Shown: positions 1 through 8,300 of the stretch, one piece after another
Position numbering within the stretch: position 1 is the first letter of the stretch
How the letters are laid out: every line of letters begins with the position of its first letter
NCBI GenBank assembly: GCA_020849195.1
Contig: JADLGT010000009.1
Location: forward strand, 1-9,915
DNA from: Bacteroidia bacterium
GTDB lineage: Bacteria; Bacteroidota; Bacteroidia; JABDFU01
Length of the DNA: 9,915 nucleotides
Direction: 5' to 3'
Made by a program: the position numbers and the translations under genes
The notes under the pieces: generated by a model
Told to the model about the DNA's origin: nothing
Seen by the model: only the letters and a program-made list of their open reading frames with translations
Database searches by the model: none

Positions 1-14
1 AACAACGTTTAATT

Positions 15-1997
15 ATGTCGAAAAAACCTACACGTAAAGAAAAAATTTCTTTTCAACAACAGGGGCATTTAGGTAAAGGCGAAACGCAGAAAATTATTTC
101 TAATTCCATACAACTTAAAAAAACGAAACGCATCATCGGGTTTGCTATTGCTTTGCTTGGATTTTTGCTTTATGCCAACACACTCGGCCATCAATATGTG
201 CTCGACGATTTTTCGCTAATAAAAGAAAATTACCAAACACAAAAAGGAGTTTCGGCGCTTAAAGAAATTTTTTCGAGTGGTTATCGCGCCGGTTATTTCG
301 CCGCAGGAGAAGATGTTTACAGACCATTGTCTAAAGCTATGTTTGCCATTGAGTGGCAGTTATCGCCCGATAAACCCGGCCTATCGCACTTAGTTAATGT
401 TATTTTATATGCGCTTACCGGAATGCTTTTGTTTTACGTGCTTACACTTTACTTGCCGAATGTTGTTTGGCTTTGCGCTGTGGCATCATTCCTTTTCATT
501 GTCCATCCAATACATACTGAAGTTGTGGCCAACATTAAAAGTCGCGACGAAATACTTTGCCTGCTGTTTTTTTTACTTACATCGTTTTTTGTTTTTAAAT
601 ACATTCAAACAAATAGTTTTATACAAATTATTTTAGCTGTAGTTGCTTTTTTTCTTTCGCTTTTATCGAAAGAGTCGGCGGTTACCTTTTTGGTCCTTAT
701 TCCTATTATGATTTATTTTTTTACACCGGCAGAAACCAAGAAACAGGTTACAGTATTTGCCGCATTAAGTTTTGCAATACTTGTTTTTTTAATCATACGC
801 ATGAAGGTATTACATTCGGGACCGATAACGCCACAATCAATAACCGACAACCTGTTGGTTGCTGCACCCGATAAGCTATCGCAATTTGCTACGGCGGTTT
901 ATATCATGGGCATTTATCTTAAACTTCTTTTTGTTCCGCATCCATTAGTGTCCGACTATTCGTTTAATCAAATACCTATTATTGGTGTAGCCGATTGGAA
1001 ATTTTTACTATCATTTATTATATATGCACTTGCTGCAACGTTTGCTATAATTCGTTTCAAGCAAAAAAACACTTGGGTATTTGGTATTTTATTCTTTTTT
1101 ATAACCGCTTCATTGGTGTCGAACATTGTTGTACTGATTGGCACTTCGTTTGGCGAACGTTTAATGTACACGCCTTCTTTAGGATTTTGTATTGCGATTG
1201 GCGCTTTATTAATCCATGTGTTTAAAATAAACGAAACACAAGCAAACACAATGTCTGTATTTTATAAATTAAATACAAAGTTCGTTTTAATGTTTGGGCT
1301 TATTGTACTACTATTTGGCTTTAAAACATATTCGCGCAACAAAGCATGGGAAAGTAATTACGTGCTTCACTCAACCGATGTGCTGCTATCGCCCAACAGT
1401 GCTCGTGCCCATTATTATTACGGAAACATTATTACACAAGACGAATATTTGGCAAAAATAAACGATCCCGTTGCAAAGAAAGCTACTCTTGATACTGCGC
1501 TGAGAGAAATGCGCCGAACTTTACAAATTTATCCCGGCTATGCCGATGCGTTTCATAAAATCGGAAAAATTTATCTCAACGAAAACCTTCTTGATAGTGC
1601 GGCATTTTATTACCGGAAGGCGCTTACGTTTATGCCAACCAATTCAATGTACTTGAACAACTTGGGTAGCGTATTGTTTAATCAAGGTAAGTTAGATGAA
1701 GCACTCCGGCAATTTGAACAATCGTTGAAAATAAATCCGATGCAGTCCGACGCATATAGCAACCTTGCAAGTGTTTATGGAACGATGGGACAACAATTGT
1801 CAGCACAACACAAAATGGATGAAGCCCGTAAAAATTTTGAAACAGCAATCGTTTATTTTAAAAAAGCCGTAGAAGTAGATGTAAATTATGCGGCAGGATA
1901 TTATATGCTTGGGCTTACCTATCGTAATTTAGGCGATGAAAGCAATGCTCAGTTTTATATAAACATAGCTAAAAAACTAAATCCGAACTATAAGTAG
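15..1997 (+). CDS. TMTC-like (DUF1736/GT-C type) multi-pass membrane protein with C-terminal TPR repeats
   Basis: Probably a lipid-linked-sugar glycosyltransferase of the GT-C fold; substrate unknown. A basic N-terminus (residues 1-39) precedes about a dozen hydrophobic segments between 39 and 437. Motifs resembling the TMTC family are visible: YVLDDF (61-66, acidic pair 64-65 in the first external loop, where GT-C enzymes keep catalytic acids), YRPL (102-105), HPIHTEVVANIKSRDE (164-179), LSKES (217-221), PHPLVSDYS (308-316, the DUF1736-like stretch) and ERLMYTPSLGF (381-391). Residues about 505-657 form three to four TPR units (for example YLNNLGSVLFNQGKLDEA), one lengthened around 590-605. 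The first ATG is used because the next in-frame Met is deep in the membrane part. Animal TMTC1-4 are O-mannosyltransferases; transferring that activity here is inference. Only 14 bases upstream are visible, so the operon context on the left is unknown. Membrane-plus-TPR architecture is firm, the enzyme class likely. Confidence 0.85.
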   Translation: MSKKPTRKEKISFQQQGHLGKGETQKIISNSIQLKKTKRIIGFAIALLGFLLYANTLGHQYVLDDFSLIKENYQTQKGVSALKEIFSSGYRAGYFAAGEDVYRPLSKAMFAIEWQLSPDKPGLSHLVNVILYALTGMLLFYVLTLYLPNVVWLCAVASFLFIVHPIHTEVVANIKSRDEILCLLFFLLTSFFVFKYIQTNSFIQIILAVVAFFLSLLSKESAVTFLVLIPIMIYFFTPAETKKQVTVFAALSFAILVFLIIRMKVLHSGPITPQSITDNLLVAAPDKLSQFATAVYIMGIYLKLLFVPHPLVSDYSFNQIPIIGVADWKFLLSFIIYALAATFAIIRFKQKNTWVFGILFFFITASLVSNIVVLIGTSFGERLMYTPSLGFCIAIGALLIHVFKINETQANTMSVFYKLNTKFVLMFGLIVLLFGFKTYSRNKAWESNYVLHSTDVLLSPNSARAHYYYGNIITQDEYLAKINDPVAKKATLDTALREMRRTLQIYPGYADAFHKIGKIYLNENLLDSAAFYYRKALTFMPTNSMYLNNLGSVLFNQGKLDEALRQFEQSLKINPMQSDAYSNLASVYGTMGQQLSAQHKMDEARKNFETAIVYFKKAVEVDVNYAAGYYMLGLTYRNLGDESNAQFYINIAKKLNPNYK

Positions 1998-2055
1998 TCG
2001 TTCAATGCCATCATGCAAAATCCGAAGGGAGTATATCTTTATCGCCAAAATAGAT

Positions 2056-2063
2056 TAAATTTG
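2056..2063 (+). promoter_or_regulatory. Bacteroidota-type -7 element TAAATTTG before the purF-like gene
   Basis: The octamer TAAATTTG matches the Bacteroidota -7 consensus TAnnTTTG exactly and ends 8 bases before the ATG at 2072. A start of transcription a few bases downstream would give a near-leaderless mRNA. A weaker near-match, TATCTTTA, lies at 2034-2041. I found no clear TTG-type -33 element at the expected distance, which lowers confidence. The rest of the 74-base gap from 1998 shows no convincing terminator. Confidence 0.45.
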
Positions 2064-2071
2064 TAGGGCAC

Positions 2072-3973
2072 ATGAGCGAGCAGATAAAGCACGAATGCGG
2101 GATTGCACTGATAAGGTTACTCAAACCTTTGGGGTATTATAACGAAAAGTATGGAACGCCCCTCTACGGAATAAATAAACTTTGTCTCTTAATGGACAAA
2201 CAACCCAACCGCGGCCCCGATGGGGCGGGCGTGGCATCCATTAAACTCGACACCCAGCCGGGTACAGCTTATATTAACAGGTGTCGCTCAACATCCGGAA
2301 GAGCAATACAAGATATATTTTCGAAAATTAATGCGCCGTTTCGCGCAGCGTACAAGCGCAAACCTAATCTTGCCGCCGACCCGGAATGGCTCAAAAAAAA
2401 TATTGAATTTGCCGGCGAACTATTGCTTGGTCACCTTCGTTACGCTACGTATGGCGGCAACAGCGCTAACAACTGCCATCCTTTCCTTCGTCAAAATAAC
2501 TGGAAAACAAAAAATCTTGTTGTTGCAGGAAATTTTAATCTCACAAATGTTGACGAACTCTTTAATCAATTGGTTGAAATTGGACAGCATCCGAGAGAAA
2601 TGACAGATACCGTTACGGTGATGGAAAAAATTGGACATTTTTTGGATGTGGAAAACGAACGCCTGTTCCGTCAATTTAAATCGCAGGGACATAAGAAAGC
2701 CGGCATCTCCGAACTTATAGCACAAAATTTGGATGTAACTCGTATTTTAAAAGACTCGAGTAAAAAATGGGATGGCGGTTATACCATGGCCGGAATGTTT
2801 GGACATGGCGACGCATTTGTGTTACGCGACCCGAATGGAATACGTCCGGCATTTTATTATGTTGACGATGAAATTGCGGTAGTAACTTCCGAACGCCCGG
2901 CCATTCAAACTGCATTTAATGTAAGCATTGAAAAGATTAAAGAGCTAAGTCCGGGTCATGCACTCATCATTCGTAAAAACGGAGATGTAGCTGAACAAAA
3001 AATTATTAAACACGGTGTTAAGAAATCCTGCTCCTTTGAACCTATCTATTTTTCTCGCGGCAGCGATGCTTCTATTTATCAAGAGCGTAAAAGCCTGGGC
3101 AGGAGCTTAACCGATCGGGTATTAAAATCTGTTGACTACGATATTCAGCATACGGTATTTTCGTACATACCCAATACTGCGGAGGTGGCTTTTCTTGGTC
3201 TTGTTGATGGCGTGAATAACTACCTCAATGAACTTAAAATAAAAAAAATTAGAAAGGCTAACGGTAAATTAAACGACGAACAGTTAAAACAAATTTTATC
3301 GTTAAAGCCGCGTGTCGAAAAAATTCCAATTAAAGATGCCAAACTCCGCACTTTTATTACAACCGACAATGCCCGCGACGAAATGGTTGCTCACGTTTAC
3401 GACACCACTTACGGAGTAATTAAAAGCGGGATTGATAACCTGGTTGTTATTGACGATTCCATTGTTCGCGGCACTACTTTAAAGCAAAGTATTATCCGCA
3501 TTCTTGATCGCCTGAATCCCAAAAAAATAATCATCGTTTCTTCCGCTCCTCAAATACGTTACCCCGATTGCTACGGAATAAACATGTCTAAAATGTCGGA
3601 GTTTATTGCGTTTGAGGCTGCAATTGCCCTGCTTAAGGAAAGTTATAAGGAAAATTTTATCGAAGACCTTTACGAGAGGGCTAAGGCACAGGAAGCATTA
3701 CCTAAAGAAAAAATTAAAAATATTGTTAAAGAAATTTATGCGCCTTTTACTTACGAACAAATTTCAGAAAAAATTTCACAACTGCTCCGCCCTAAAGCTA
3801 TCGGAGCCGAGCTCGAAATTATTTTTCAGTCAGTAGAAGGGCTTCATAAATCCTGTCCCGACCATAAAGGCGACTGGTACTTCACCGGTAATTACCCAAC
3901 TCCCGGAGGTAATAAAGTGGTCAACCGCTCCTTCATTAATTTTATGGAAGGGAAAAATATACGAGCGTATTAA
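2072..3973 (+). CDS. Amidophosphoribosyltransferase-like protein (long Bacteroidota type)
   Basis: By family, PurF-type enzymes move ammonia from glutamine to PRPP to give 5-phosphoribosylamine, the first step of purine synthesis, in the cytoplasm. An N-terminal Ntn glutaminase domain has the candidate nucleophile Cys9 after an 8-residue leader, then RGPDGAG (47-53), GHLRYATYG (120-128), GNFNLTN (153-159), RDPNGIRP (252-259) and SERPA (273-277). The phosphoribosyltransferase domain has VVIDDSIVRGTT (458-469), a textbook PRPP loop, followed by APQIRYPDCYGINM (492-505). At 633 residues it is well above the roughly 470-505 of classical PurF; extra sequence lies near 80-110, 190-230 and 388-420. 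Differences from classical PurF include FEPIYFSRGSD where family members usually read RPDS, and NF where they read NG in the oxyanion loop. From memory, Bacteroidota carry such a long form, sometimes beside a normal PurF. I therefore leave the symbol empty: purine enzyme or specialised paralogue are both possible. Confidence 0.88.
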   Translation: MSEQIKHECGIALIRLLKPLGYYNEKYGTPLYGINKLCLLMDKQPNRGPDGAGVASIKLDTQPGTAYINRCRSTSGRAIQDIFSKINAPFRAAYKRKPNLAADPEWLKKNIEFAGELLLGHLRYATYGGNSANNCHPFLRQNNWKTKNLVVAGNFNLTNVDELFNQLVEIGQHPREMTDTVTVMEKIGHFLDVENERLFRQFKSQGHKKAGISELIAQNLDVTRILKDSSKKWDGGYTMAGMFGHGDAFVLRDPNGIRPAFYYVDDEIAVVTSERPAIQTAFNVSIEKIKELSPGHALIIRKNGDVAEQKIIKHGVKKSCSFEPIYFSRGSDASIYQERKSLGRSLTDRVLKSVDYDIQHTVFSYIPNTAEVAFLGLVDGVNNYLNELKIKKIRKANGKLNDEQLKQILSLKPRVEKIPIKDAKLRTFITTDNARDEMVAHVYDTTYGVIKSGIDNLVVIDDSIVRGTTLKQSIIRILDRLNPKKIIIVSSAPQIRYPDCYGINMSKMSEFIAFEAAIALLKESYKENFIEDLYERAKAQEALPKEKIKNIVKEIYAPFTYEQISEKISQLLRPKAIGAELEIIFQSVEGLHKSCPDHKGDWYFTGNYPTPGGNKVVNRSFINFMEGKNIRAY

Positions 3974-4018
3974 ATTTTTCAGGAGCTTACTGCCCATAAA
4001 GTCCTGTATTAAACTTAC

Positions 4019-5563
4019 TCATCTAATCCTTGCTTTCTCTTTAATTATTTCCTGTACAGGCCGCTTTTCAATTTTACTTTCCAACCACGAAATAATATCG
4101 AAATAGATAAATGCTTTTTTGTCGTAGGGACTGTTAACGAGCGGTATTAATTGTTTTTTTAAATCCTTAAATGCTATAACTAAGGTTCGCTCATCAACTT
4201 CATGGGTTAATGTTTTTAAAAACCGTAAAATTATTTTTTGAAATAATCCGAGGTTCCCTCTTTTGAGCAAAAAATAATAGGTGGACTTAATTTGATATTC
4301 TACCAAATCGGCATGACCGAGTTCGTAATGACAAATCAAATTAAGTATCCGCGAAAACGAATGAATATCTTCCCGAAGGTCAACATCTTTACTGTTAATT
4401 ATTTTGTTTAGCCACACTAATGCTTTTTTGTAATTGTCGTTGCCAAAAAACAAGCAAGCAATTTTGTAGTAAAATATGATTAACGAATGTTTATTAAGTT
4501 TCGACATAAATTTTTCAAGCCCTTCTTCCAAGCCAGATACAAGCGAAATACCTCCTTTAAAATCACCTCTCAGGTAATGCAAGTTAATTGCATTTACATA
4601 CGAATACTTAAATAGTATGGTGCGAACATGGTCGGTAATTTTAATTCCGGTGATATCCGGAATGGCCAGAAGTTTTTTATTTGTTTTGGCAAACTCCTGA
4701 TAGTTGAGCAGCTTAAATTGGGCCACCATCATGCTGTTTATTCCTTTAATATACATTTCGAGTTTAGGAATAATCATCTCCGGATTATCGTCGAATAACG
4801 CTACCCATTTTTTGGCATACGCATAGCCGGAAGAAAAATTTTGTATAAAAAAATAATACCCCACATAAGAGAAATAGAGATACAGTTTTTCGTGAAATGA
4901 AAGTTTTTCCTCTCTGTAATGCGGCAAACTCGATTGAAAAAAATTACGCACTGTTTCAAAATCTTTTTTATTTCTAATGTAACCTATGTTGGAATAAAAC
5001 GAATTTAATTTGATACTGAGATTGGAAAAAATATTGATGTGCTTAATGCTTTCAGCTACATTTTCTGTTTCGCTTACTATCCCCTCAACACGGCTTACAT
5101 TGTCGCTATCAATGGTTTGACTCACTACGTTTTTTTCAAGCTCCAGTAAGTCGAGCAGTAATACAGCACGGTCGCTTTGTATGGCAATTTTTTTTGCTTT
5201 GTCGATCATTTTTACACATTGCTTATATAAACATTTGTTAAACAAAAGCTGGGCGTAATCGATCATATCGCGAATCTGCATATCAACTACTTTATTGGCA
5301 TTCGACAGTTTTAGTACCAGTAAAATTTGTTTATACAGATGTGCTTTCATGTTCGAAAGCTGAGCAGGATTGAAGTTTTTTTCAGCCTCAATAATTTTCT
5401 TCTCGTTATAGGTGCGCTGCATATCCATCAAGTTAAACAGAAGTAAATATTTTTTTTCTTCGACGTTATTTATACGTGAGGCATACAATTTAAACGAGCG
5501 CTTTTCGCTTTTCGAAAGTGATTTAATCAGTTGAAAAAGGTGATCGGAGCTTGGTTTGGACAT
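4019..5563 (-). CDS. Conserved-looking helical protein of unknown function
   Basis: I do not recognise a characterised family. The 514-residue product has no signal peptide and no clear membrane segment, is rich in Lys, Leu, Phe and Tyr, and reads as one long run of amphipathic helices, suggesting a TPR-like or other alpha-solenoid scaffold. The N-terminus carries SLSKSEKRSFKLYAS (15-29), which I recall from uncharacterised Bacteroidota proteins; this is memory and not a search result. The C-terminus is basic (KEKARIR). The start is the first ATG of the frame, placed just after a small upstream frame. The gene converges on the purF-like gene, with 45 bases between the stops, and diverges from leuA across 159 bases. 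Neither neighbour suggests a role. A cytoplasmic interaction scaffold is the most that can be inferred. Confidence 0.8.
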   Translation of the reverse strand: MSKPSSDHLFQLIKSLSKSEKRSFKLYASRINNVEEKKYLLLFNLMDMQRTYNEKKIIEAEKNFNPAQLSNMKAHLYKQILLVLKLSNANKVVDMQIRDMIDYAQLLFNKCLYKQCVKMIDKAKKIAIQSDRAVLLLDLLELEKNVVSQTIDSDNVSRVEGIVSETENVAESIKHINIFSNLSIKLNSFYSNIGYIRNKKDFETVRNFFQSSLPHYREEKLSFHEKLYLYFSYVGYYFFIQNFSSGYAYAKKWVALFDDNPEMIIPKLEMYIKGINSMMVAQFKLLNYQEFAKTNKKLLAIPDITGIKITDHVRTILFKYSYVNAINLHYLRGDFKGGISLVSGLEEGLEKFMSKLNKHSLIIFYYKIACLFFGNDNYKKALVWLNKIINSKDVDLREDIHSFSRILNLICHYELGHADLVEYQIKSTYYFLLKRGNLGLFQKIILRFLKTLTHEVDERTLVIAFKDLKKQLIPLVNSPYDKKAFIYFDIISWLESKIEKRPVQEIIKEKARIR

Positions 5564-5633
5564 CGTAATTATAATTTATAAAATAGTGTAAAAATAAGGT
5601 ATTTAAGCGTTATAAATAAAATAGACATCGTAA
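5559..5633. repeat. 10-base direct repeat GACATCGTAA, two copies 65 bases apart
   Basis: GACATCGTAA occurs at 5559-5568 and again at 5624-5633. The first copy covers the start codon of the minus-strand unknown gene; the second covers the ATG of the small upstream frame. Read on the minus strand both are TTACGATGTC. The repeat could mark a local duplication of the translation-start region or a binding site. Two copies of ten bases in AT-rich DNA could also be coincidence. Confidence 0.35.
5569..5628 (-). CDS. Possible 19-codon upstream reading frame (hydrophobic peptide)
   Basis: On the minus strand an ATG at 5628 opens a 19-codon frame, MSILFITLKYLIFTLFYKL, ending in TAA at 5569-5571, five bases before the ATG of the 514-residue unknown protein. 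Its start context TTACGATGTC is identical to that of the downstream gene. The peptide is strongly hydrophobic with two or three lysines. It could be a translated leader coupled to the main gene. The region is extremely AT-rich, however, and a frame of this size and composition can arise by chance. It is recorded as a candidate only. Confidence 0.15.
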   Translation of the reverse strand: MSILFITLKYLIFTLFYKL

Positions 5634-5649
5634 ATACATTATATTTTAA

Positions 5650-5680
5650 TTTGTAACGATTATGGAGTAGTTGTACTTTC
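5650..5680 (+). promoter_or_regulatory. Weak candidate promoter of the leuACDB operon
   Basis: TTTG at 5650-5653 and TACTTTC at 5674-5680 are 20 bases apart, resembling the Bacteroidota -33 TTTG and -7 TAnnTTTG arrangement. The -7 part is imperfect: one base short and ending in C. Transcription from here would leave a leader of roughly 35 bases before the leuA ATG at 5723. The 159-base gap holds no obvious leucine-rich leader peptide, attenuator hairpin or riboswitch, so no control mechanism can be read from it. Confidence 0.25.
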
Positions 5681-5722
5681 ATTTCCATAAATTCTATCTG
5701 TACACCTAATATTTCGTAAACC

Positions 5723-6889
5723 ATGAGCGACAAAAATAAAGTTCACATATTCGACACGACCCTGCGCGATGGAGAACAAGTGCCGGGCTGTCAGCTAAAC
5801 ACTGCCGAAAAAATTCAGGTAGCTAAAGCCCTTGAAGAGCTTGGGGTTGACATTATCGAAGCCGGATTTCCTATTTCGAGTCCGGGCGATTTTACTTCTG
5901 TTGTCGAAATTTCGAAAGCAGTTTCTCATCCTATTATTTGTGCGCTCACTCGCGCAAAAAAAGAAGACATTGATAGCGCCGTTGAATCACTCAAATTTGC
6001 TAAGCGTAAACGTATTCACACCGGTATTGGCAGTTCCGATATTCATATCAGACATAAATTCAGGTCAACGCGCGAAGACGTATTGAAACAAGGCGTAGAA
6101 GCAGTGAAATACGCAAAAAAATTTGTAGAAGATGTTGAGTTTTATGCCGAAGATGCCGGTCGTGCCGATTTGCCATTTTTGGCAAAAATGATTGAATCGG
6201 TTATTGCTGCCGGCGCTACTGTTGTTAATATTCCCGATACTACCGGCTATTGTTTACCCACTGAATACGGAGCGAAGATTAAATACCTCGTTGATAATGT
6301 GAAAAATATTGATAAGGCCATCATCTCTGCACATTGTCACAACGACCTAGGGCTTGCAACAGCAAATTCAATTTTGGGAGCCATTAATGGCGCCCGCCAA
6401 ATTGAATGTACAATAAACGGAATTGGTGAGCGGGCAGGAAATACTTCGCTCGAAGAGGTAGTAATGGTCATTCAAAGTCATAAGGATTTGAATTTACACA
6501 CCAACGTAAATACAAAGCGTATTTACCCGATAAGTAAATTGGTCTCCCGCCTGATGCGCATGACAGTTCAACCTAATAAAGCCATTGTTGGCAAAAACGC
6601 TTTCGCTCATTCGTCCGGCATACATCAGGACGGATTTTTAAAACATAGAGATACTTACGAGGTAATTAACCCCGTTGACGTTGGCGTTGACAAATCGCTC
6701 ATTGTGCTTACGGCAAGAAGCGGACGCGCTGCGCTGAAGCACAGGTTGGAAGCTTTGGGTTACAATGTTGCCAAAGAAGAGTTGGCAGAATTGTATAGCG
6801 AATTTATTGTGATGGCTGATAAAGAAAAACAAATTGAAGACGAACATTTGCATATCTTGTTCGACCGATTCCATGCGAAAGTAAAATAG
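5723..6889 (+). CDS. leuA: 2-isopropylmalate synthase, short form without C-terminal regulatory domain
   Basis: Catalyses the first committed step of leucine synthesis: acetyl-CoA plus 2-oxoisovalerate gives 2-isopropylmalate. A DRE-TIM-type barrel fills about residues 5-275, with [12 protein letters not shown] (11-22: metal ligand Asp12, catalytic Arg15), [10 protein letters not shown] (48-57), ALTRA (74-78), the metal-binding [13 protein letters not shown] (204-216: His204, His206) and [11 protein letters not shown] (235-245). A linker subdomain carries [20 protein letters not shown] (290-309), typical of LeuA. Length is 388 against roughly 510-525 for the long form; what is missing is the C-terminal leucine-binding domain. 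The frame ends 7 bases before leuC, so this is not a recent frameshift. NifV and homocitrate synthases are similarly short, but the HSSGIHQDG motif and the leuCDB neighbours favour LeuA. Start: first ATG, followed at once by the conserved barrel strand. Confidence 0.95.
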   Translation: MSDKNKVHIFDTTLRDGEQVPGCQLNTAEKIQVAKALEELGVDIIEAGFPISSPGDFTSVVEISKAVSHPIICALTRAKKEDIDSAVESLKFAKRKRIHTGIGSSDIHIRHKFRSTREDVLKQGVEAVKYAKKFVEDVEFYAEDAGRADLPFLAKMIESVIAAGATVVNIPDTTGYCLPTEYGAKIKYLVDNVKNIDKAIISAHCHNDLGLATANSILGAINGARQIECTINGIGERAGNTSLEEVVMVIQSHKDLNLHTNVNTKRIYPISKLVSRLMRMTVQPNKAIVGKNAFAHSSGIHQDGFLKHRDTYEVINPVDVGVDKSLIVLTARSGRAALKHRLEALGYNVAKEELAELYSEFIVMADKEKQIEDEHLHILFDRFHAKVK

Positions 6890-6896
6890 TACTTCT

Positions 6897-8294
6897 ATGA
6901 CCTTATTCGAAAAAATTTGGGATGCACATATAGTAACAAAAATTAAAGATGGCCCCGATGTTTTGTACATTGATAAACACCTCATCCACGAAGTAACCAG
7001 CCCACAGGCATTTGCAGGGATCGAAAAAAGAGGAATAAATGTGTTTCGCACAAAAAATATATTGGCTACCGCCGATCATAATGTGCCAACTGTTAATCAG
7101 CACCTTCCAATTAAAGACCCGCTTTCTAAATTTCAGGTGGATAAGCTTACAGAAAATTGTACTAAACATGGAATAGAATTATATGGATTGAGACATCCTT
7201 TTCAGGGGATTGTTCACGTAATTGGTCCTGAGCTAGGCATCACACTTCCCGGAATGACTATTGTTTGCGGCGACAGCCACACCTCTACACATGGCGCCTT
7301 TGGCGCTATTGCATTTGGCATTGGTACTAGCGAGGTAGAACAGGTATTTGCAACACAATGTCTGCTGCAAAGCAAACCTAAAACAATGAAAATAGAAGTG
7401 AACGGTACGCTATCTAAAGGAGTTGTATCAAAAGATATTGTTTTATATATCTTATCAAAAATTTCCTCTAGCGGCGGAAGTGGCTATTTTATTGAGTTTT
7501 CGGGCGATACCATAAAAAGCCTATCCATGGAAGCGCGGATGACCATTTGTAATATGAGTATTGAAATGGGTGCGCGGGGCGGACTAATTGCTCCGGACGA
7601 AACCACTTTCAATTATATTAATGGACGGCAGTTCGCTCCTAAAGGCGAACAATGGGAAAAGGCACTTGAGTATTGGAAAACATTACATTCCGACGCAGGT
7701 GCAAAATTCGACAAGACACATACATTTAGCGCTTCCGATATTGAGCCTATGATTACTTATGGAACAAATCCGGGAATGGGGATTAAAATATCGGACTTTG
7801 TTCCCGCTGAAATTTCTATCAACGATCCTGCTGAAAAAATTTCATTTAACAAATCACTAAATTATATGGGACTGCAGGCGGGGGCTATGTTACTTGGCAA
7901 AAAAATAAATTACGTTTTTATTGGCAGTTGCACCAACTCCAGAATTGAAGACTTGCGTATGGTTGCCGAATTTGTGAAAGGCAAAAGAAAAGCCGGCAAT
8001 GTTCATGCAATGATTGTTCCGGGTTCGGCACAAGTACAAAAGCAAGCTATTGCCGAAGGAATAGATAAAATTTTAATCACCGCAGGGTTTGAATTGCGAC
8101 AACCCGGCTGCTCGGCCTGTTTGGGAATGAACGAAGATAAAGTTCCGAAAGGAGAATATTGCATTTCAACTTCCAACAGAAATTTTGAAGGGCGCCAAGG
8201 ACCCGGAGCAAGAACATTTTTAGCCAGTCCGCTAACGGCGGCAGCGGCGGCTATTACAGGAGAAATAACAGATGTTAGAAAAATGCTAAATTAA
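6897..8294 (+). CDS. leuC: 3-isopropylmalate dehydratase, large subunit
   Basis: Large subunit of isopropylmalate isomerase, the cytoplasmic aconitase-family enzyme that converts 2- to 3-isopropylmalate with LeuD. The 465 residues match the usual family length of about 465-470. Visible signatures are [16 protein letters not shown] (24-39), ATADHNVPT (57-65), [20 protein letters not shown] (124-143), YGTNPGM (288-294), [13 protein letters not shown] (341-353) and [10 protein letters not shown] (403-412). The three [4Fe-4S] ligands are Cys345, Cys405 and Cys408; spacing CxxC and the upstream SCTNSR are intact. Every expected catalytic block is present, so it should be active. It begins 7 bases after leuA and ends 6 bases before leuD, which implies one transcript. 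Confidence 0.98.
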   Translation: MTLFEKIWDAHIVTKIKDGPDVLYIDKHLIHEVTSPQAFAGIEKRGINVFRTKNILATADHNVPTVNQHLPIKDPLSKFQVDKLTENCTKHGIELYGLRHPFQGIVHVIGPELGITLPGMTIVCGDSHTSTHGAFGAIAFGIGTSEVEQVFATQCLLQSKPKTMKIEVNGTLSKGVVSKDIVLYILSKISSSGGSGYFIEFSGDTIKSLSMEARMTICNMSIEMGARGGLIAPDETTFNYINGRQFAPKGEQWEKALEYWKTLHSDAGAKFDKTHTFSASDIEPMITYGTNPGMGIKISDFVPAEISINDPAEKISFNKSLNYMGLQAGAMLLGKKINYVFIGSCTNSRIEDLRMVAEFVKGKRKAGNVHAMIVPGSAQVQKQAIAEGIDKILITAGFELRQPGCSACLGMNEDKVPKGEYCISTSNRNFEGRQGPGARTFLASPLTAAAAAITGEITDVRKMLN

Positions 8295-8300
8295 AACACA

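Noticed and set aside
968..1249. Minus-strand 93-codon open frame inside the TMTC-like gene
   Set aside because: It lies wholly antisense to a well-supported gene and its translation shows no recognisable motif.
2220..2603. Plus-strand 127-codon open frame in the purF-like gene
   Set aside because: It overlaps the conserved glutaminase domain in another frame; the product looks like out-of-frame translation.
3980..4006. CAGGA/TCCTG inverted repeat between the convergent genes as a terminator
   Set aside because: A five-base stem with a 17-base loop and no T-tract is too weak to call; the gap holds no better hairpin.
5629..5722. Leucine attenuator, T-box or riboswitch before leuA
   Set aside because: No run of Leu codons, T-box-like sequence or stable hairpin with a T-tract is visible in this short AT-rich stretch.
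5723..6889. Reading of the leuA gene as nifV or homocitrate synthase
   Set aside because: Length fits, but [14 protein letters not shown] and the immediate leuCDB context are those of 2-isopropylmalate synthase.
6638..7169. Minus-strand open frames across the leuA-leuC junction
   Set aside because: Both are antisense to strongly conserved enzyme sequence and lack any family signature.
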